Below, piece after piece: positions 35,675 to 45,293 of a stretch of 64,000 nucleotides of DNA. The notes beneath the pieces are model-generated. The model saw only the letters and a program-made list of their open reading frames with translations, did not search any database and was not told the DNA's origin. The translations under genes were made by a program, and so were the position numbers. Every line of letters begins with the position of its first letter. Position 1 is the first letter of the stretch. Source of the DNA: Sphingobacteriaceae bacterium (GTDB lineage Bacteria; Bacteroidota; Bacteroidia; B-17B0; Aurantibacillaceae); the NCBI GenBank assembly GCA_947480015.1, contig CANKBS010000003.1:62001-126000 (forward strand). The letters are read 5' to 3'.

Positions 35675-36844
35675 ATGATTATAAGTACCGCGACCCCTCT
35701 TAGTGATTTTGCAAAAGAATTCGAATTTGAAGATATTCGTCCATATTACGACGATGAAATTAAATTAGTGGCTACAAAACTGATCACCGATCCGGTTTTT
35801 ATGCAGCTCATCAATTATTTATGGCCTTCAATGACCTTTGAGGATGTTAAACAAAAACTCGCCAAGGTTAACAGTTCGCAAGATTTTCAACTGGAGTTTA
35901 TGCATGGTGCTATTCGAAAAGTACTCGAATTAAGCGCAACCGAATTAAGTAGCAGCGGATTTGAACATTTAGATAAAACTAAAAGTTATTTATTTGTTGC
36001 CAACCATCGTGATATTTTACTCGACGCTGCGATTTTACAGGTATTATTAGTTGAACACGGATTTCAAACTTCTGAAATTTCTTTTGGAAGTAATTTAAAG
36101 GAAAAAGGATTCATTAATGAATTTGTAAAACTTAACCGCATGTTTACGGTTTTACGTGATGGCAGCAGCAAAGAGCTTTACGAGATCTCGCGTAAATTGT
36201 CGGCTTACGTGCGACATACCTTAGTAGACAAAAAAGTCTCCTTGTGGATCGCACAGCGAAACGGAAGAACAAAAGACGGTTGTGATATTACTCAAAATGG
36301 CTTACTTAAAATGCTTAACATTAGCGGTAAAAAAACTTTTTCCGAAAACTTCCAACAATTAAATATTGTACCCTTAACCATTTCTTACGAATATGAACCC
36401 TGTGATTATTTAAAAACACAGGAAACTTATTTGGCAAATTTAAATACCAAATATGTAAAATCACCCGGTGAAGATCTTAACAGTATTATTACCGGTATAA
36501 AACAATTTAAAGGGAAGATTCATTTAACTGTTGGCAAACCCATTGAAAAGAAGGACCTCGTGGCAATTGACGTGTTTGAAAACGACAATGATAAAATAAA
36601 AGCATTTGCCGCCATGCTTGATAAACTTATTTATTCGAATTATAAAACAAATCCGGTTAACTTTATTGCAGCCGATATTTTAGAAAAATCGTATAAACGC
36701 GCCGATAAATATAATTCGGAAGAAAAACAATCCTTCATAAATTACATTGAGGAAAGTTTAAAAAAGATTAAAGGCGAACGCGAACAAGTCAAACAACTGT
36801 TTCTTAAAATATACGCCACTCCGGTTCTCAATAAAGGTATATAA
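35675..36844 (+). CDS. Phospholipid/glycerol acyltransferase (PlsC-like domain)
   Basis: A 389-residue protein with an acyltransferase domain at about 95-300. The first motif is FVANHRDILLDAAIL: the usual HX4D reads H-R-D-I-L-L-D, one residue longer. Motif 2 is in FGSNLKEKGFINEFVKLNRMF, and IAQRNGRTKDG stands in the place of the FPEGTRS motif. The family transfers acyl chains to glycerophosphates at the inner membrane; this subtype is not assigned to PlsB or PlsC by me. It is followed by suhB after 11 bp and likely cotranscribed. The 275 bp before it hold no gene. Confidence 0.8.
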   Translation: MIISTATPLSDFAKEFEFEDIRPYYDDEIKLVATKLITDPVFMQLINYLWPSMTFEDVKQKLAKVNSSQDFQLEFMHGAIRKVLELSATELSSSGFEHLDKTKSYLFVANHRDILLDAAILQVLLVEHGFQTSEISFGSNLKEKGFINEFVKLNRMFTVLRDGSSKELYEISRKLSAYVRHTLVDKKVSLWIAQRNGRTKDGCDITQNGLLKMLNISGKKTFSENFQQLNIVPLTISYEYEPCDYLKTQETYLANLNTKYVKSPGEDLNSIITGIKQFKGKIHLTVGKPIEKKDLVAIDVFENDNDKIKAFAAMLDKLIYSNYKTNPVNFIAADILEKSYKRADKYNSEEKQSFINYIEESLKKIKGEREQVKQLFLKIYATPVLNKGI

Positions 36845-36855
36845 TCCAAATTACT

Positions 36856-37641
36856 ATGTTGCAGGAAGGCTTACTCGAAAAAGTAATTTTATGTGCAAAA
36901 GAAGCAGGCGCTTTTATCAGAAAGGAACGTCTGGATTTCAGTTATCAAAAAGTAGAAATCAAAGGTTTAAATGACCTGGTAAGTTATGTGGATAAACGTG
37001 CTGAAGCCATGATTGTTAAATCGCTTCAGGAAATTCTGCCCGAAGCAGGCTTTATAGTGGAAGAAAACACTAAATCGGAAAAAAGAACGTATAACTGGAT
37101 TGTAGACCCTCTTGATGGCACCACCAATTTTATTCATGGGGTCCCTTGTTACGCTGTGAGCGTTGCCTTGGAGCATGAAGGAAAAATAATTTTAGGCGTG
37201 GTTTATGAAGTGAGCCGCGATGAATGCTTTTATGCCGAAAAAAGTAAAGGTGCATTTTTAAACGGTGCCACCATTAAGGTATCATCCCGCCAAACACTAT
37301 CAGAAAGTCTAATCGCCACAGGTTTTCCTATTTATAATTTTTCGCGATTAGATGACTATTTCGCCGCTTTAAAACATTTCATGCAACACACACATGGCAT
37401 TCGTCGTATTGGCGCGGCGGCTGCTGATCTGTGTTATTTAGCTTGCGGACGTGTGGATGCTTTTTTTGAATACAATTTAAATCCTTGGGATGTAGCAGCT
37501 GGCGCACTCATTGTGCTGGAAGCCGGTGGTACGGCGTGTGATTTCTCTGGGAAAAATAATTGGTTGTTTGGTAAAGAAATCAGTTGTACCAATTCACTCT
37601 TAGATGCTGAGTTTAATGCCGTGATTAGAAACTCATTTTAG
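36856..37641 (+). CDS. suhB: Inositol monophosphatase family protein (SuhB-like)
   Basis: Mg-dependent phosphatase for inositol or other sugar phosphates. 261 residues with all three family motifs: EENTK (motif A Glu), WIVDPLDGTTNFIHG (motif DPxDGTxNF, about 77-91) and WDVAAGALIVLEAGG (about 211-225). Likely cotranscribed with the acyltransferase 11 bp upstream. Its TAG overlaps the converging prmA TAA in a shared TTAG. Confidence 0.93.
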   Translation: MLQEGLLEKVILCAKEAGAFIRKERLDFSYQKVEIKGLNDLVSYVDKRAEAMIVKSLQEILPEAGFIVEENTKSEKRTYNWIVDPLDGTTNFIHGVPCYAVSVALEHEGKIILGVVYEVSRDECFYAEKSKGAFLNGATIKVSSRQTLSESLIATGFPIYNFSRLDDYFAALKHFMQHTHGIRRIGAAAADLCYLACGRVDAFFEYNLNPWDVAAGALIVLEAGGTACDFSGKNNWLFGKEISCTNSLLDAEFNAVIRNSF

Positions 37642-38465
37642 TTTTTTTCGAGAAGCATCATTGCCCACTCATTTTCGTTTTTAGTCAGCACATGCCGTAT
37701 TCCAAATTCGGTAGCAACGAGTTTGAGTTCATCCACATCCGTTGTGAAAAATCCACTTAAAAATAATGTAGAACCGGTTTTAAGTTTTTTGGCATAGGAT
37801 GGAATCTGTGCCTTTAAAATATTTTTATTGATATTCGCCAGTATGATATCAAAGTCAACTTCTTCCTCCAACAAATCTACATCTCCCAGTAGTAATTCAA
37901 TTTCAGGAAAATGATTGGATGTGCAATTTTCTTTTGCGTTTTCTACCGACCATTCATCGATATCAATACCCAGCGTATCACCTGCCCCCAATTGTTTGGC
38001 CAAAATGGCCAGAATGCCAGTGCCACAACCCATATCGAGCACACGCTTGTTTTTAAAATCAATGTTAAACATTTGCTCACACATCAATCGCGTAGTTTGA
38101 TGATGACCCGTTCCGAAACTCATTTTTGGCATGATCACAATTTCATTCTTTACCCTTGTGTTTTTTTCATGAAAGGGTGCGCGTATACATAACAGACTTC
38201 CTACCACAACCGGTTCGAAATTAGTTTCCCATTCGGCATTCCAATTAGTAGTGGCAATTTTTTCGATGTCAAAAGAATACGAGAAGTCCTCAAACTGAAA
38301 TTCATTAAAATTAATGTTAGCTACTTCCGATTCTTTTATAAATGCATCAAAGCCGTCTTCCTTCGTGTCAAAACTTTCAAAACCAAAATCCGAAATCATA
38401 GCAATTAAAATGTCGCTACCCGGTTGGGCCGGGTCAACTTTAAAATGATAGGCTAAATAACTCAT
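37638..38465 (-). CDS. prmA: Ribosomal protein L11 methyltransferase
   Basis: SAM-dependent trimethylation of ribosomal protein L11. 275 residues: N-terminal substrate domain (1-95), then the Rossmann methyltransferase with MSFGTGHHQTTRLM, VLDMGCGTGILAILA (motif I) and DIILANINKNIL (NPPF-equivalent). I chose ATG at 38465 because it overlaps the tpiA stop as ATGA; a longer frame from 38489 would add eight residues inside tpiA. Last gene of the permease-tpiA-prmA operon. Confidence 0.95.
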   Translation of the reverse strand: MSYLAYHFKVDPAQPGSDILIAMISDFGFESFDTKEDGFDAFIKESEVANINFNEFQFEDFSYSFDIEKIATTNWNAEWETNFEPVVVGSLLCIRAPFHEKNTRVKNEIVIMPKMSFGTGHHQTTRLMCEQMFNIDFKNKRVLDMGCGTGILAILAKQLGAGDTLGIDIDEWSVENAKENCTSNHFPEIELLLGDVDLLEEEVDFDIILANINKNILKAQIPSYAKKLKTGSTLFLSGFFTTDVDELKLVATEFGIRHVLTKNENEWAMMLLEKN

Positions 38466-39223
38466 GAAAAGGAACTCATTATGGTACAAAAATCTTCTGC
38501 CTTTAAACTTGCGCCGCCTATCAAACCTCCGTCAACATCGGCACAGGCAAATAACTCGGCTGCATTTTGTGCATTACAACTTCCACCGTATAAAATAGAA
38601 AGTTCATTAGCATCCTCCTTGCTGAAAATAGAAGCCAATTGTTCGCGCACATAAGCGTGCATTTCCTGAGCCTGAGCCGGGGAGGCTGTTTCACCGGTAC
38701 CAATGGCCCATACGGGCTCGTAAGCCAATACCAGTTTAGGTAACTGATCCTTTGGGAAATAACTTAGCACTTCCAGTAATTGTTTATTTACCGTTTCAAA
38801 ATGACTGTTGTTTTTACGATCGCTGAGTTGTTCCCCAAAACAAAAAATGACACTCAGGTTGTTTTCAATCGCTTGATTGATCTTAGCTATGAGTTGTGTA
38901 GAACTCTCATTAAAAAACTGACGGCGTTCGCTATGCCCTACCAAGGCATAATCGCAACCCAAAGAACGCAGCATGGCTGCCGATACTTCACCGGTATATG
39001 CTCCTTTTTGAAATTCGCTGCAATTTTGTGCCCCGATATAAAAATCACCTTCCTCCTTCACAATCTCCTTTACCATCTGCAAAAAAGGAAAAGGTGGGAA
39101 AATTATTTTTTCCACGCCCTTTATTTTTTCTGATTTATTTTTAATGGCCGTGGCCAGATCGAAAGCCTCCAACCAGGAGGTATTCATTTTCCAGTTACCT
39201 GCAACTATTTTTTTTCTTTTCAT
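38462..39223 (-). CDS. tpiA: Triosephosphate isomerase
   Basis: Interconverts glyceraldehyde 3-phosphate and dihydroxyacetone phosphate in glycolysis. 253 residues of TIM barrel: GNWKMNTSW with catalytic Lys (about residue 11), GHSERRQFF with catalytic His, LAYEPVWAIGTG with catalytic Glu, and LYGGSCNAQNA near the end. It starts 1 bp after the permease stop and shares ATGA with prmA. Confidence 0.98.
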   Translation of the reverse strand: MKRKKIVAGNWKMNTSWLEAFDLATAIKNKSEKIKGVEKIIFPPFPFLQMVKEIVKEEGDFYIGAQNCSEFQKGAYTGEVSAAMLRSLGCDYALVGHSERRQFFNESSTQLIAKINQAIENNLSVIFCFGEQLSDRKNNSHFETVNKQLLEVLSYFPKDQLPKLVLAYEPVWAIGTGETASPAQAQEMHAYVREQLASIFSKEDANELSILYGGSCNAQNAAELFACADVDGGLIGGASLKAEDFCTIMSSFS

Positions 39224-39224
39224 G

Positions 39225-40304
39225 TTATTTTACCCTAACGCGTGGATCTAAAATACCGTAAATAATATCCACCACTATATTTATGATTACAAAGATAGAA
39301 GCGAATACCAAAGTAGCACCCATAACAACGGGCAAATCATTATTATTCAAAGCTTCTACCACCTCATTGCCAATGCCTTTCCAGCTAAAAATCTTTTCTA
39401 CAAATACAGCTCCTGCCATCAAACTGGCAAACCAGCCCGAAATAGCCGTTACAACCGGATTTAAAGCGTTTTTTAGAGCATGCTTAAGGATGATGCGCTT
39501 AAACGACAAGCCCTTTGCCTTAGCTGTACGGATGTAATCCTGAGAAAGGACTTCCAACAGAGAACTGCGGGTTAACTGAATCACAATGCTGAGCGGTCGC
39601 ACACCTAAAGTAATCGCAGGCAAAATAAGGTTCTTTATCTGCAGTACCTCTCCATCCCATACATCCAAGTCATATAAACTTCCCGAAGGACTTAATCCTG
39701 TGTGAGAAGCCAGCACATAGCCAAAAAACCAGGCTACCAGTAATCCTACCAAAAATGAAGGAGCACTCATGCCAAACACAGTGGCCAGAAAAAAAACAGA
39801 GCGGTCGAGCCAGCTGTTCTTTTTTACAGCGGTAATTATCCCGAGGAGGATCCCAAGTAGGGATGCGATGATAATGGCGCTAAAGGCTAATACAGCGGTC
39901 TCCGGCAGTGTGTTTTTAATAATATCTGAAACATTGCGTTTACTAATATAACTCCGGCGCAAATACGGGTATTTTAAAACGGCGGTATGATTGTTTCCTA
40001 GTTTAAATAGGGGGGTCCATTGGTATTTTTGAGGATTCAAATACCAGAGATCAACGGTGCCTTTAGTGGAATGAAAAGAAATGGGGGAAAGATCATTTAG
40101 GTAATTAACATACTGTTCAAACAAAGGTTTATCGGTACCCAAATCACGGTGAATAGCTTCAACCGATTCTTTATTGGCTCTTTGGCCCAACATAACCGAA
40201 GCCGGGTCGCCGGGTAAAACATTAAACAAAAAGAAAATGGTTGTTATTACGCCTAGCAATACTACGGAGCCGTACAAAAATTTCCTAAAAATAAATCTAA
40301 TCAC
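39225..40304 (-). CDS. ABC transporter permease, DppB/OppB family
   Basis: A 359-residue inner-membrane permease of the peptide/nickel ABC importer family. It has one N-terminal helix (FLYGSVVLLGVITTIFFLF), then LPGDPASVMLG, a periplasmic insert of about 70 residues, five further helices and the EAA loop QDYIRTAKAKGLSFKRIILK (20 residues). The usual partners DppC, DppD/F and a binding protein are not adjacent; it is instead in an operon with tpiA and prmA. It may pair with subunits encoded elsewhere. Substrate unknown. Confidence 0.88.
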   Translation of the reverse strand: MIRFIFRKFLYGSVVLLGVITTIFFLFNVLPGDPASVMLGQRANKESVEAIHRDLGTDKPLFEQYVNYLNDLSPISFHSTKGTVDLWYLNPQKYQWTPLFKLGNNHTAVLKYPYLRRSYISKRNVSDIIKNTLPETAVLAFSAIIIASLLGILLGIITAVKKNSWLDRSVFFLATVFGMSAPSFLVGLLVAWFFGYVLASHTGLSPSGSLYDLDVWDGEVLQIKNLILPAITLGVRPLSIVIQLTRSSLLEVLSQDYIRTAKAKGLSFKRIILKHALKNALNPVVTAISGWFASLMAGAVFVEKIFSWKGIGNEVVEALNNNDLPVVMGATLVFASIFVIINIVVDIIYGILDPRVRVK

Positions 40305-40552
40305 GTTTATACTAGTTCTGGCACTAAGATAATGGTTTTTAATTAAGGATTAACGGCATAGGTGGATTGATTTTATGGGAATTGTAAGTGCAATTGTAAA
40401 CATTATTTAATGTTCAAACCTTTGTAAAATGTGATTTACCACTTATAAAATAATAGGCTTAACAGCTAAATAAATTGTAAATTTCGGATATGATTAATAA
40501 GGTTTTAAATCAACGCTTAGACCGTGTAATAGTGTAATAAACCCAGCAGCCT

Positions 40553-42850
40553 TTGTTTACTGTGAGAAATACCATTTTTGTTTTTTTAAGCTGTCTGCTT
40601 TTTCTTCAATTAAAGTCGCAAAAAGTAGGCTTGGTGTTAAGTGGCGGTGGCGCCAGTGGCATGTGTCATGTTGGCGTTTTAAAAGCTTTGGAAGAAAACG
40701 GCATCCCTATTGATTATATAACCGGCACTTCCATTGGCGGATTAATTGGCGCCTATTATGCCAGTGGTTATTCACCGCAAGAAATTGAAGGATTAGTGAA
40801 AAATTATTTTTTTCAAAGTGTGTTAAGGGGTGAGTTGCCTGCGCGCTATAAGTACATGATCAAAAAACGCGATGAATATGCATCCTGGTTAACCTTCAAA
40901 TATAATTTTCGAGATAATTACCTTAAGAATTTACCCACCAATGTCATTAATTCGATACCCATTGATTATTACCTCATGGAGACCTTCACCGGCGTGTCTA
41001 ATAGAATGCATAATGATTTCGATAGTCTCTTTGTTCCGTTTCGCTGCGTAGCTGCTGATGTGGAAAACAAAAAGTCTGTTGTTTTTAAAAACGGTGATTT
41101 ACCCAGTGCCATCAGAGCAAGTATGAGTTACCCCTTTTATTTAAGGCCCATTTCTATTGATGGAAAATTATTGTTTGATGGCGGTCTGTATAATAATTTT
41201 CCAACCGATGTGATGCTCACGGATTTTAATCCCGATTATATTATAGGTTGTAATGTGGCTGAAAAAACGGTAAAACCCGATGATGATAATTTGTATTTGC
41301 AGTTAAGGAGTTTACTGGTAAGTCAAAACAATTACACGGCTGTTTGCGAAAATGGCGTCGTTATTGAACCCTGGAGTGACGTGAATGTTTTTAATTTCGA
41401 CAACATACAACGGCTCATCGATAGTGGATATGCCGCCACTATCCGAAGGATACCGGAAATAAAAAAACAAATGCGTGTGCAGATTGAAGCAAAAGACCTT
41501 CAAGCAAAAAGACTTCGATTTAAAGATTATCAAAAACTGGATGGCTTTATTTTTCACAAAGTTGAAGTTATTGGCTTTAACGACAAACAAACAGGGTTTA
41601 TTAATAAAAGTCTCTTTTATCAAAAAAAACCATTTACCCTTTACCAATTACAAAAAAGATATTTTCGACTGGCCAGTGAAGATAAAATAAAAAACATTTT
41701 TCCGGTTTCCTATTTAGATACGAGTACACATACCTACACCCTTAAACTTATTGGTAAAAAAGAAAAACCGTTTTATCTTGAACCTGGCGCCATTGTTTCT
41801 AACAGACCAATCAGCGAAGGATTCCTAGGCATGCAGTATAATCATTTAGGAAAAATAGGTTTTAGCGCCTACAGTAACGCTTATCTCGGCAAATTACACA
41901 CCAGTAGTTATTCGCACATTCGTTTTGACTTACCCGGACGGATTCCGCTTTTTATACAACCTTCATTCAGTATATCCCGTTGGGATTTTTATAGCAGCTC
42001 TGCATTATTTTATGATTTTGAAAAACCGGCCTATTTGGTACAAGAAGATAAATTCGGCGAACTAAAGCTAGGTATACCCATAGGGAATATATCCCAGTTT
42101 AATATTTCGGGTGGATTCACCGAATGGAAAAATCAATATTTTCAAAGTGGTGTTTTTACCAAACGCGATACAGCCGACGTAACCTATTTTGATTACTGGT
42201 ATGTGCAGGCTAATTATAAGATTAATACACTTAACCGTAAAATGTACGCGACCAGTGGCACGTTTTTAAATGTGAGGGCACGCTACTTACAAGGACAAGA
42301 AAGTTATTACCCTGGTAATACCAGTCCTGATACCATTCTTTTTAAAAATAAAAATCAATCGCCTTGGTTACAATTAAAACTAACCTTTGAAAGTTATATA
42401 AAAACTTTTAGAGGATTTAGAATTGGCGTATTTGCTGAGGGTGTTTATTCGTCACAGGATTTTTTTGTGAATTATAAATCTACCATACTTTCCGCGCAAG
42501 CCTTTAACCCAACCCCCGAGAGTCAAACCTTTTTTATTGATGCTTATCGCACTCACAAGTATTTAGCCGGTGGCATTAAAGCCATTACCAGTCCAACGAA
42601 GAGCTTCGATATCCGTTTGGAAGCATATATTTTTCAACCTTACCAATCGATTAAGGAAAACAGTAACGGTCGCGCCGTATATTCTTCGCCTTTTATAAAT
42701 CATTACTTTTCGGGACTCGCTGCTTTGGTTTATAACAGTGCTATTGGTCCCATTAGTATTGGCGTGAATTATTATGATCAGAATGAAAATTCTTTTTCAC
42801 CATTCTTTCACATTGGTTACATTATTTTTAATAAAAAATCCAGCGACTAA
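40553..42850 (+). CDS. Patatin-like phospholipase with Omp85-type barrel (type Vd-like)
   Basis: A 765-residue outer-membrane protein. Signal peptide (about 1-21), then a patatin domain (about 25-230): GGGASGMCHVG oxyanion loop, GTSIGGL nucleophile (GxSxG) and FDGGLYNNFP catalytic Asp. Residues about 325-400 look like a POTRA module and 400-765 like a 16-strand Omp85/FhaC barrel. This is the PlpD plan (type Vd), where the barrel serves to export the lipase. The start is TTG at 40553 or GTG at 40562; no ATG fits the signal peptide. Phospholipase activity is predicted, not shown. Confidence 0.88.
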   Translation: MFTVRNTIFVFLSCLLFLQLKSQKVGLVLSGGGASGMCHVGVLKALEENGIPIDYITGTSIGGLIGAYYASGYSPQEIEGLVKNYFFQSVLRGELPARYKYMIKKRDEYASWLTFKYNFRDNYLKNLPTNVINSIPIDYYLMETFTGVSNRMHNDFDSLFVPFRCVAADVENKKSVVFKNGDLPSAIRASMSYPFYLRPISIDGKLLFDGGLYNNFPTDVMLTDFNPDYIIGCNVAEKTVKPDDDNLYLQLRSLLVSQNNYTAVCENGVVIEPWSDVNVFNFDNIQRLIDSGYAATIRRIPEIKKQMRVQIEAKDLQAKRLRFKDYQKLDGFIFHKVEVIGFNDKQTGFINKSLFYQKKPFTLYQLQKRYFRLASEDKIKNIFPVSYLDTSTHTYTLKLIGKKEKPFYLEPGAIVSNRPISEGFLGMQYNHLGKIGFSAYSNAYLGKLHTSSYSHIRFDLPGRIPLFIQPSFSISRWDFYSSSALFYDFEKPAYLVQEDKFGELKLGIPIGNISQFNISGGFTEWKNQYFQSGVFTKRDTADVTYFDYWYVQANYKINTLNRKMYATSGTFLNVRARYLQGQESYYPGNTSPDTILFKNKNQSPWLQLKLTFESYIKTFRGFRIGVFAEGVYSSQDFFVNYKSTILSAQAFNPTPESQTFFIDAYRTHKYLAGGIKAITSPTKSFDIRLEAYIFQPYQSIKENSNGRAVYSSPFINHYFSGLAALVYNSAIGPISIGVNYYDQNENSFSPFFHIGYIIFNKKSSD

Positions 42851-42865
42851 ACGTTCAGTCAAAAA

Positions 42866-42897
42866 AAAACCGCCTTTCGAGCGGTTTATATTTTTTT
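42866..42897. terminator. Bidirectional intrinsic terminator
   Basis: AAACCGC (42867-42873), 7 nt loop, GCGGTTT (42881-42887), with an A-run before and a T-run after. It separates the converging patatin gene (plus) and DUF2795 gene (minus). Confidence 0.85.
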
Positions 42898-43117
42898 AAA
42901 ACTCATCTTCGTTAAAAAAGAAATCTTCTTTGGTCGGGTAATCTGGCCAGATTTCTTCAATACTTTCATAACTTTCTCCTTCATCTTCCATTTCTTGCAA
43001 ATTCTCAATTACTTCCATCGGAGCACCGCTGCGCATGGCATAATCAATTAACTCATCTTTTGTTGCAGGCCAAGGCGCATCTTCTAACCAACTCGCTAAT
43101 TCTAATGTCCAATACAT
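42896..43117 (-). CDS. DUF2795 domain protein
   Basis: A 73-residue acidic cytosolic protein with WPATKDELIDYAMRSGAP, the DUF2795 signature (helix-turn-helix-like fold), and a very acidic C-terminal tail. Members are short and usually stand alone in Bacteroidota; function unknown. It converges with the patatin gene across the terminator. Confidence 0.85.
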   Translation of the reverse strand: MYWTLELASWLEDAPWPATKDELIDYAMRSGAPMEVIENLQEMEDEGESYESIEEIWPDYPTKEDFFFNEDEF

Positions 43118-43443
43118 ATCTTATGTTTTAAATTTTAAGCCCTTTTTAATTCTTGCAAAAGAAAAAAAATTTTCGGTAAGAAAAAAGAAATATTTAAGAA
43201 TATTACTCAATTCTATACAATACATATATCGCTTATTGTCAAGTAGTTATGAATATAAACGTTTGATTCGCGATTTTATAGGCGCCAATTAGCACACACT
43301 TGTGCTTAATTCAACGAATTATTGGGCTAATAAATCTTATACGACCTATTTTAAACCCGTTAACCCCAAACCAGAAATCCCTATTAACCGTCCGACCTTC
43401 AACAAATTCAAAGAAATGGCTTAAAAAAATGAGCAAACCCTTT
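43118..43443. other. 326 bp intergenic stretch with a possible gene remnant
   Basis: No intact gene. On plus, 43302-43424 is open from a GTG to TAA over 41 codons and reads like a protein C-terminus (NYWANKSYTTYFKPVNPKPE, then IPINRPTFNKFKEMA), unlike random A/T sequence. A stop lies directly upstream. It may be the tail of a lost gene; no homologue recognised. Confidence 0.4.
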
Positions 43444-44436
43444 TTATTTTCCTTCTTGAGAAAAGTAATTTTGTACAATTTGTTTTGCCTGAGAAAAAGG
43501 TTGAATCACATCGGAATGTTTTATTGCGTTTATTTTTTCTCTCACATCAACACTCGCATAAAACTTTTGTTTTAATTGTTCATCAATACTCGACAAAAAT
43601 AAATCAAACTGTTGCTCTGTTCGTTTCTTTCCAAAAAAATCTGAAGCCTTCACGTACTGTTCATACGCTTCAATCATTTGATATATCTCATCAATACCTT
43701 CGTTAGTGAGACTTGAACAAACTTGTGTGCGAGTAATCCAACCACTATCGGATGCTTGTAGTAAATGCATGGCGTGCGCGTATTCCGATCGGGCAGCTTT
43801 GGCTTTGATTAAATTATCGCCATCGGCTTTTGTAATGACCAGTGCATCGGCCATTTCCATAATACCACGTTTTATGCCCTGCAATTCATCGCCAGCTCCT
43901 GCAAGCATGAGTAGCAGAAAAAAATCACAGATCTTACTTACAGCAATTTCGCTTTGACCAACACCCACTGTTTCAATAATGATAAAATCATAACCCGCCG
44001 CTTCACACAATAAAATAGTTTCGTATGTGCTTTTGGTAACCCCACCTAAATTGCCACTACTAGGGGAAGGCCGTATATAAACGTTTTTTGAAACAGACAA
44101 TTCTTCCATGCGGGTTTTATCGCCCAAAATACTGCCCTTGCTTTTACTACTTGATGGATCAATAGCCAATACCGCTACTTTATGACCCTTTGTTACCAGT
44201 AATTTTCCGAAACTTTCAATAAAGGTACTTTTACCCACACCCGGAACTCCTGTAATACCAAGCCTAAAGGACTTTCCAGTGTTTGGTAAAATGGCTTCTA
44301 ATAAACGTTGCGCTAATCCTTGATGCGCTTCTTTCTGCGATTCAACCAGCGTAATGGCCTGACTTAAAATGGCAATATCACCATTTAAAATACCTTCTGT
44401 GTAGTAGGCTGTATCTTTTGTGTTTAATGGTTGCAT
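43444..44436 (-). CDS. meaB: Methylmalonyl-CoA mutase-associated GTPase MeaB/ArgK
   Basis: G3E GTPase that protects and reloads the B12-dependent methylmalonyl-CoA mutase. 330 residues: Walker [14 protein letters not shown] (about 60-72), [20 protein letters not shown] (20), the Mg/Walker B segment [11 protein letters not shown], and VITKADGDN (NKxD equivalent). The mutase genes are not in the window. The B12 uptake operon at 20-25 kb fits a B12-using metabolism. Located 3 bp after AMP nucleosidase, so cotranscribed. Confidence 0.95.
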   Translation of the reverse strand: MQPLNTKDTAYYTEGILNGDIAILSQAITLVESQKEAHQGLAQRLLEAILPNTGKSFRLGITGVPGVGKSTFIESFGKLLVTKGHKVAVLAIDPSSSKSKGSILGDKTRMEELSVSKNVYIRPSPSSGNLGGVTKSTYETILLCEAAGYDFIIIETVGVGQSEIAVSKICDFFLLLMLAGAGDELQGIKRGIMEMADALVITKADGDNLIKAKAARSEYAHAMHLLQASDSGWITRTQVCSSLTNEGIDEIYQMIEAYEQYVKASDFFGKKRTEQQFDLFLSSIDEQLKQKFYASVDVREKINAIKHSDVIQPFSQAKQIVQNYFSQEGK

Positions 44437-44439
44437 CCT

Positions 44440-45213
44440 TTATTCGAATCGAAGATGTTTAACGGATACGCCTTTGTTTTGCAATTCAACGATAGCGTCG
44501 ATACCAACTTGTAAATGTGTATTCACGAATTTTTCTGTAACCGTTTTATCACTCTCTTCTGTTTTTACACCTTCGGCAATCATTGGTTGGTCGGTAACTA
44601 GCAAGAGTGCACCGGTTGGTATGGCATTGGCAAATCCAACTGTAAAAATGGTGGCCGTTTCCATATCAATAGCCATGGTGCGTAATGAACGCAAATAATC
44701 TTTAAACGCTTCATCATGTTCCCATACCCGTCTGTTGGTTGTATAAACGGTACCTGTCCAATAATCCAGTGTCTTTAATCGAATGGTATAAGAAATCGCC
44801 TTTTGCAAACTAAAGGCCGGTAAAGCCGGTACCTCCGGTGGTAGATAATCATCGCTGGTGCCTTCGCCGCGAATCGCCGCAATGGGTAAAATTAAATCAC
44901 CAATTTGATTTTTCTTTTTGAGTCCCCCACATTTTCCTAAAAACAAAACAGCATTTGGAACAATAGCCGTTAATAAATCCATTACCGTGGCTGCACTTGC
45001 ACTACCCATGCCAAAATTAATAATGGTGATGTTGTTAGCTGTAGCACTGCTCATGGGGCGGTCGCGTCCGGCTACTTCCACCCCATACATTTTAGCAAAC
45101 TGATAAACGTAGTTTGAAAAATTAACCAGTATAATGTATTTACCGAACTTATCTATCGGAACGCCGGTATAACGGGGTAACCAGTTATTTACGATCTCTT
45201 CTTTACTTTTCAT
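44440..45213 (-). CDS. amn: AMP nucleosidase
   Basis: Hydrolyses AMP to adenine and ribose 5-phosphate. 257 residues of the short Bacteroidota type: nucleoside phosphorylase fold with INFGMGSASAATVMDLL, FLGKCGGLKK, GEGTSDDYLP, AIDMETATIFTVGF (catalytic and ribose-binding Met-Glu) and LLVTDQPM. The E. coli enzyme is about 480 residues because of an N-terminal regulatory domain, which is absent here. Upstream gene of meaB. Confidence 0.9.
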   Translation of the reverse strand: MKSKEEIVNNWLPRYTGVPIDKFGKYIILVNFSNYVYQFAKMYGVEVAGRDRPMSSATANNITIINFGMGSASAATVMDLLTAIVPNAVLFLGKCGGLKKKNQIGDLILPIAAIRGEGTSDDYLPPEVPALPAFSLQKAISYTIRLKTLDYWTGTVYTTNRRVWEHDEAFKDYLRSLRTMAIDMETATIFTVGFANAIPTGALLLVTDQPMIAEGVKTEESDKTVTEKFVNTHLQVGIDAIVELQNKGVSVKHLRFE

Positions 45214-45293
45214 CTCCTTCTGTATTAATTCGTAATAAAATCCTGTACTAAAATCAAATAATGTAAATATATTTAAAAAAACATTTTTTCAAT

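Noticed and set aside
40380-40480. Three copies of AATTGTAA upstream of the patatin gene
   Set aside because: Short A/T-rich word, irregular spacing; easily due to chance.
43300-43575. Open frame of 91 codons on plus
   Set aside because: Its second half is antisense to the meaB 3' end and the first half is in a different frame from the more protein-like segment at 43302-43424.
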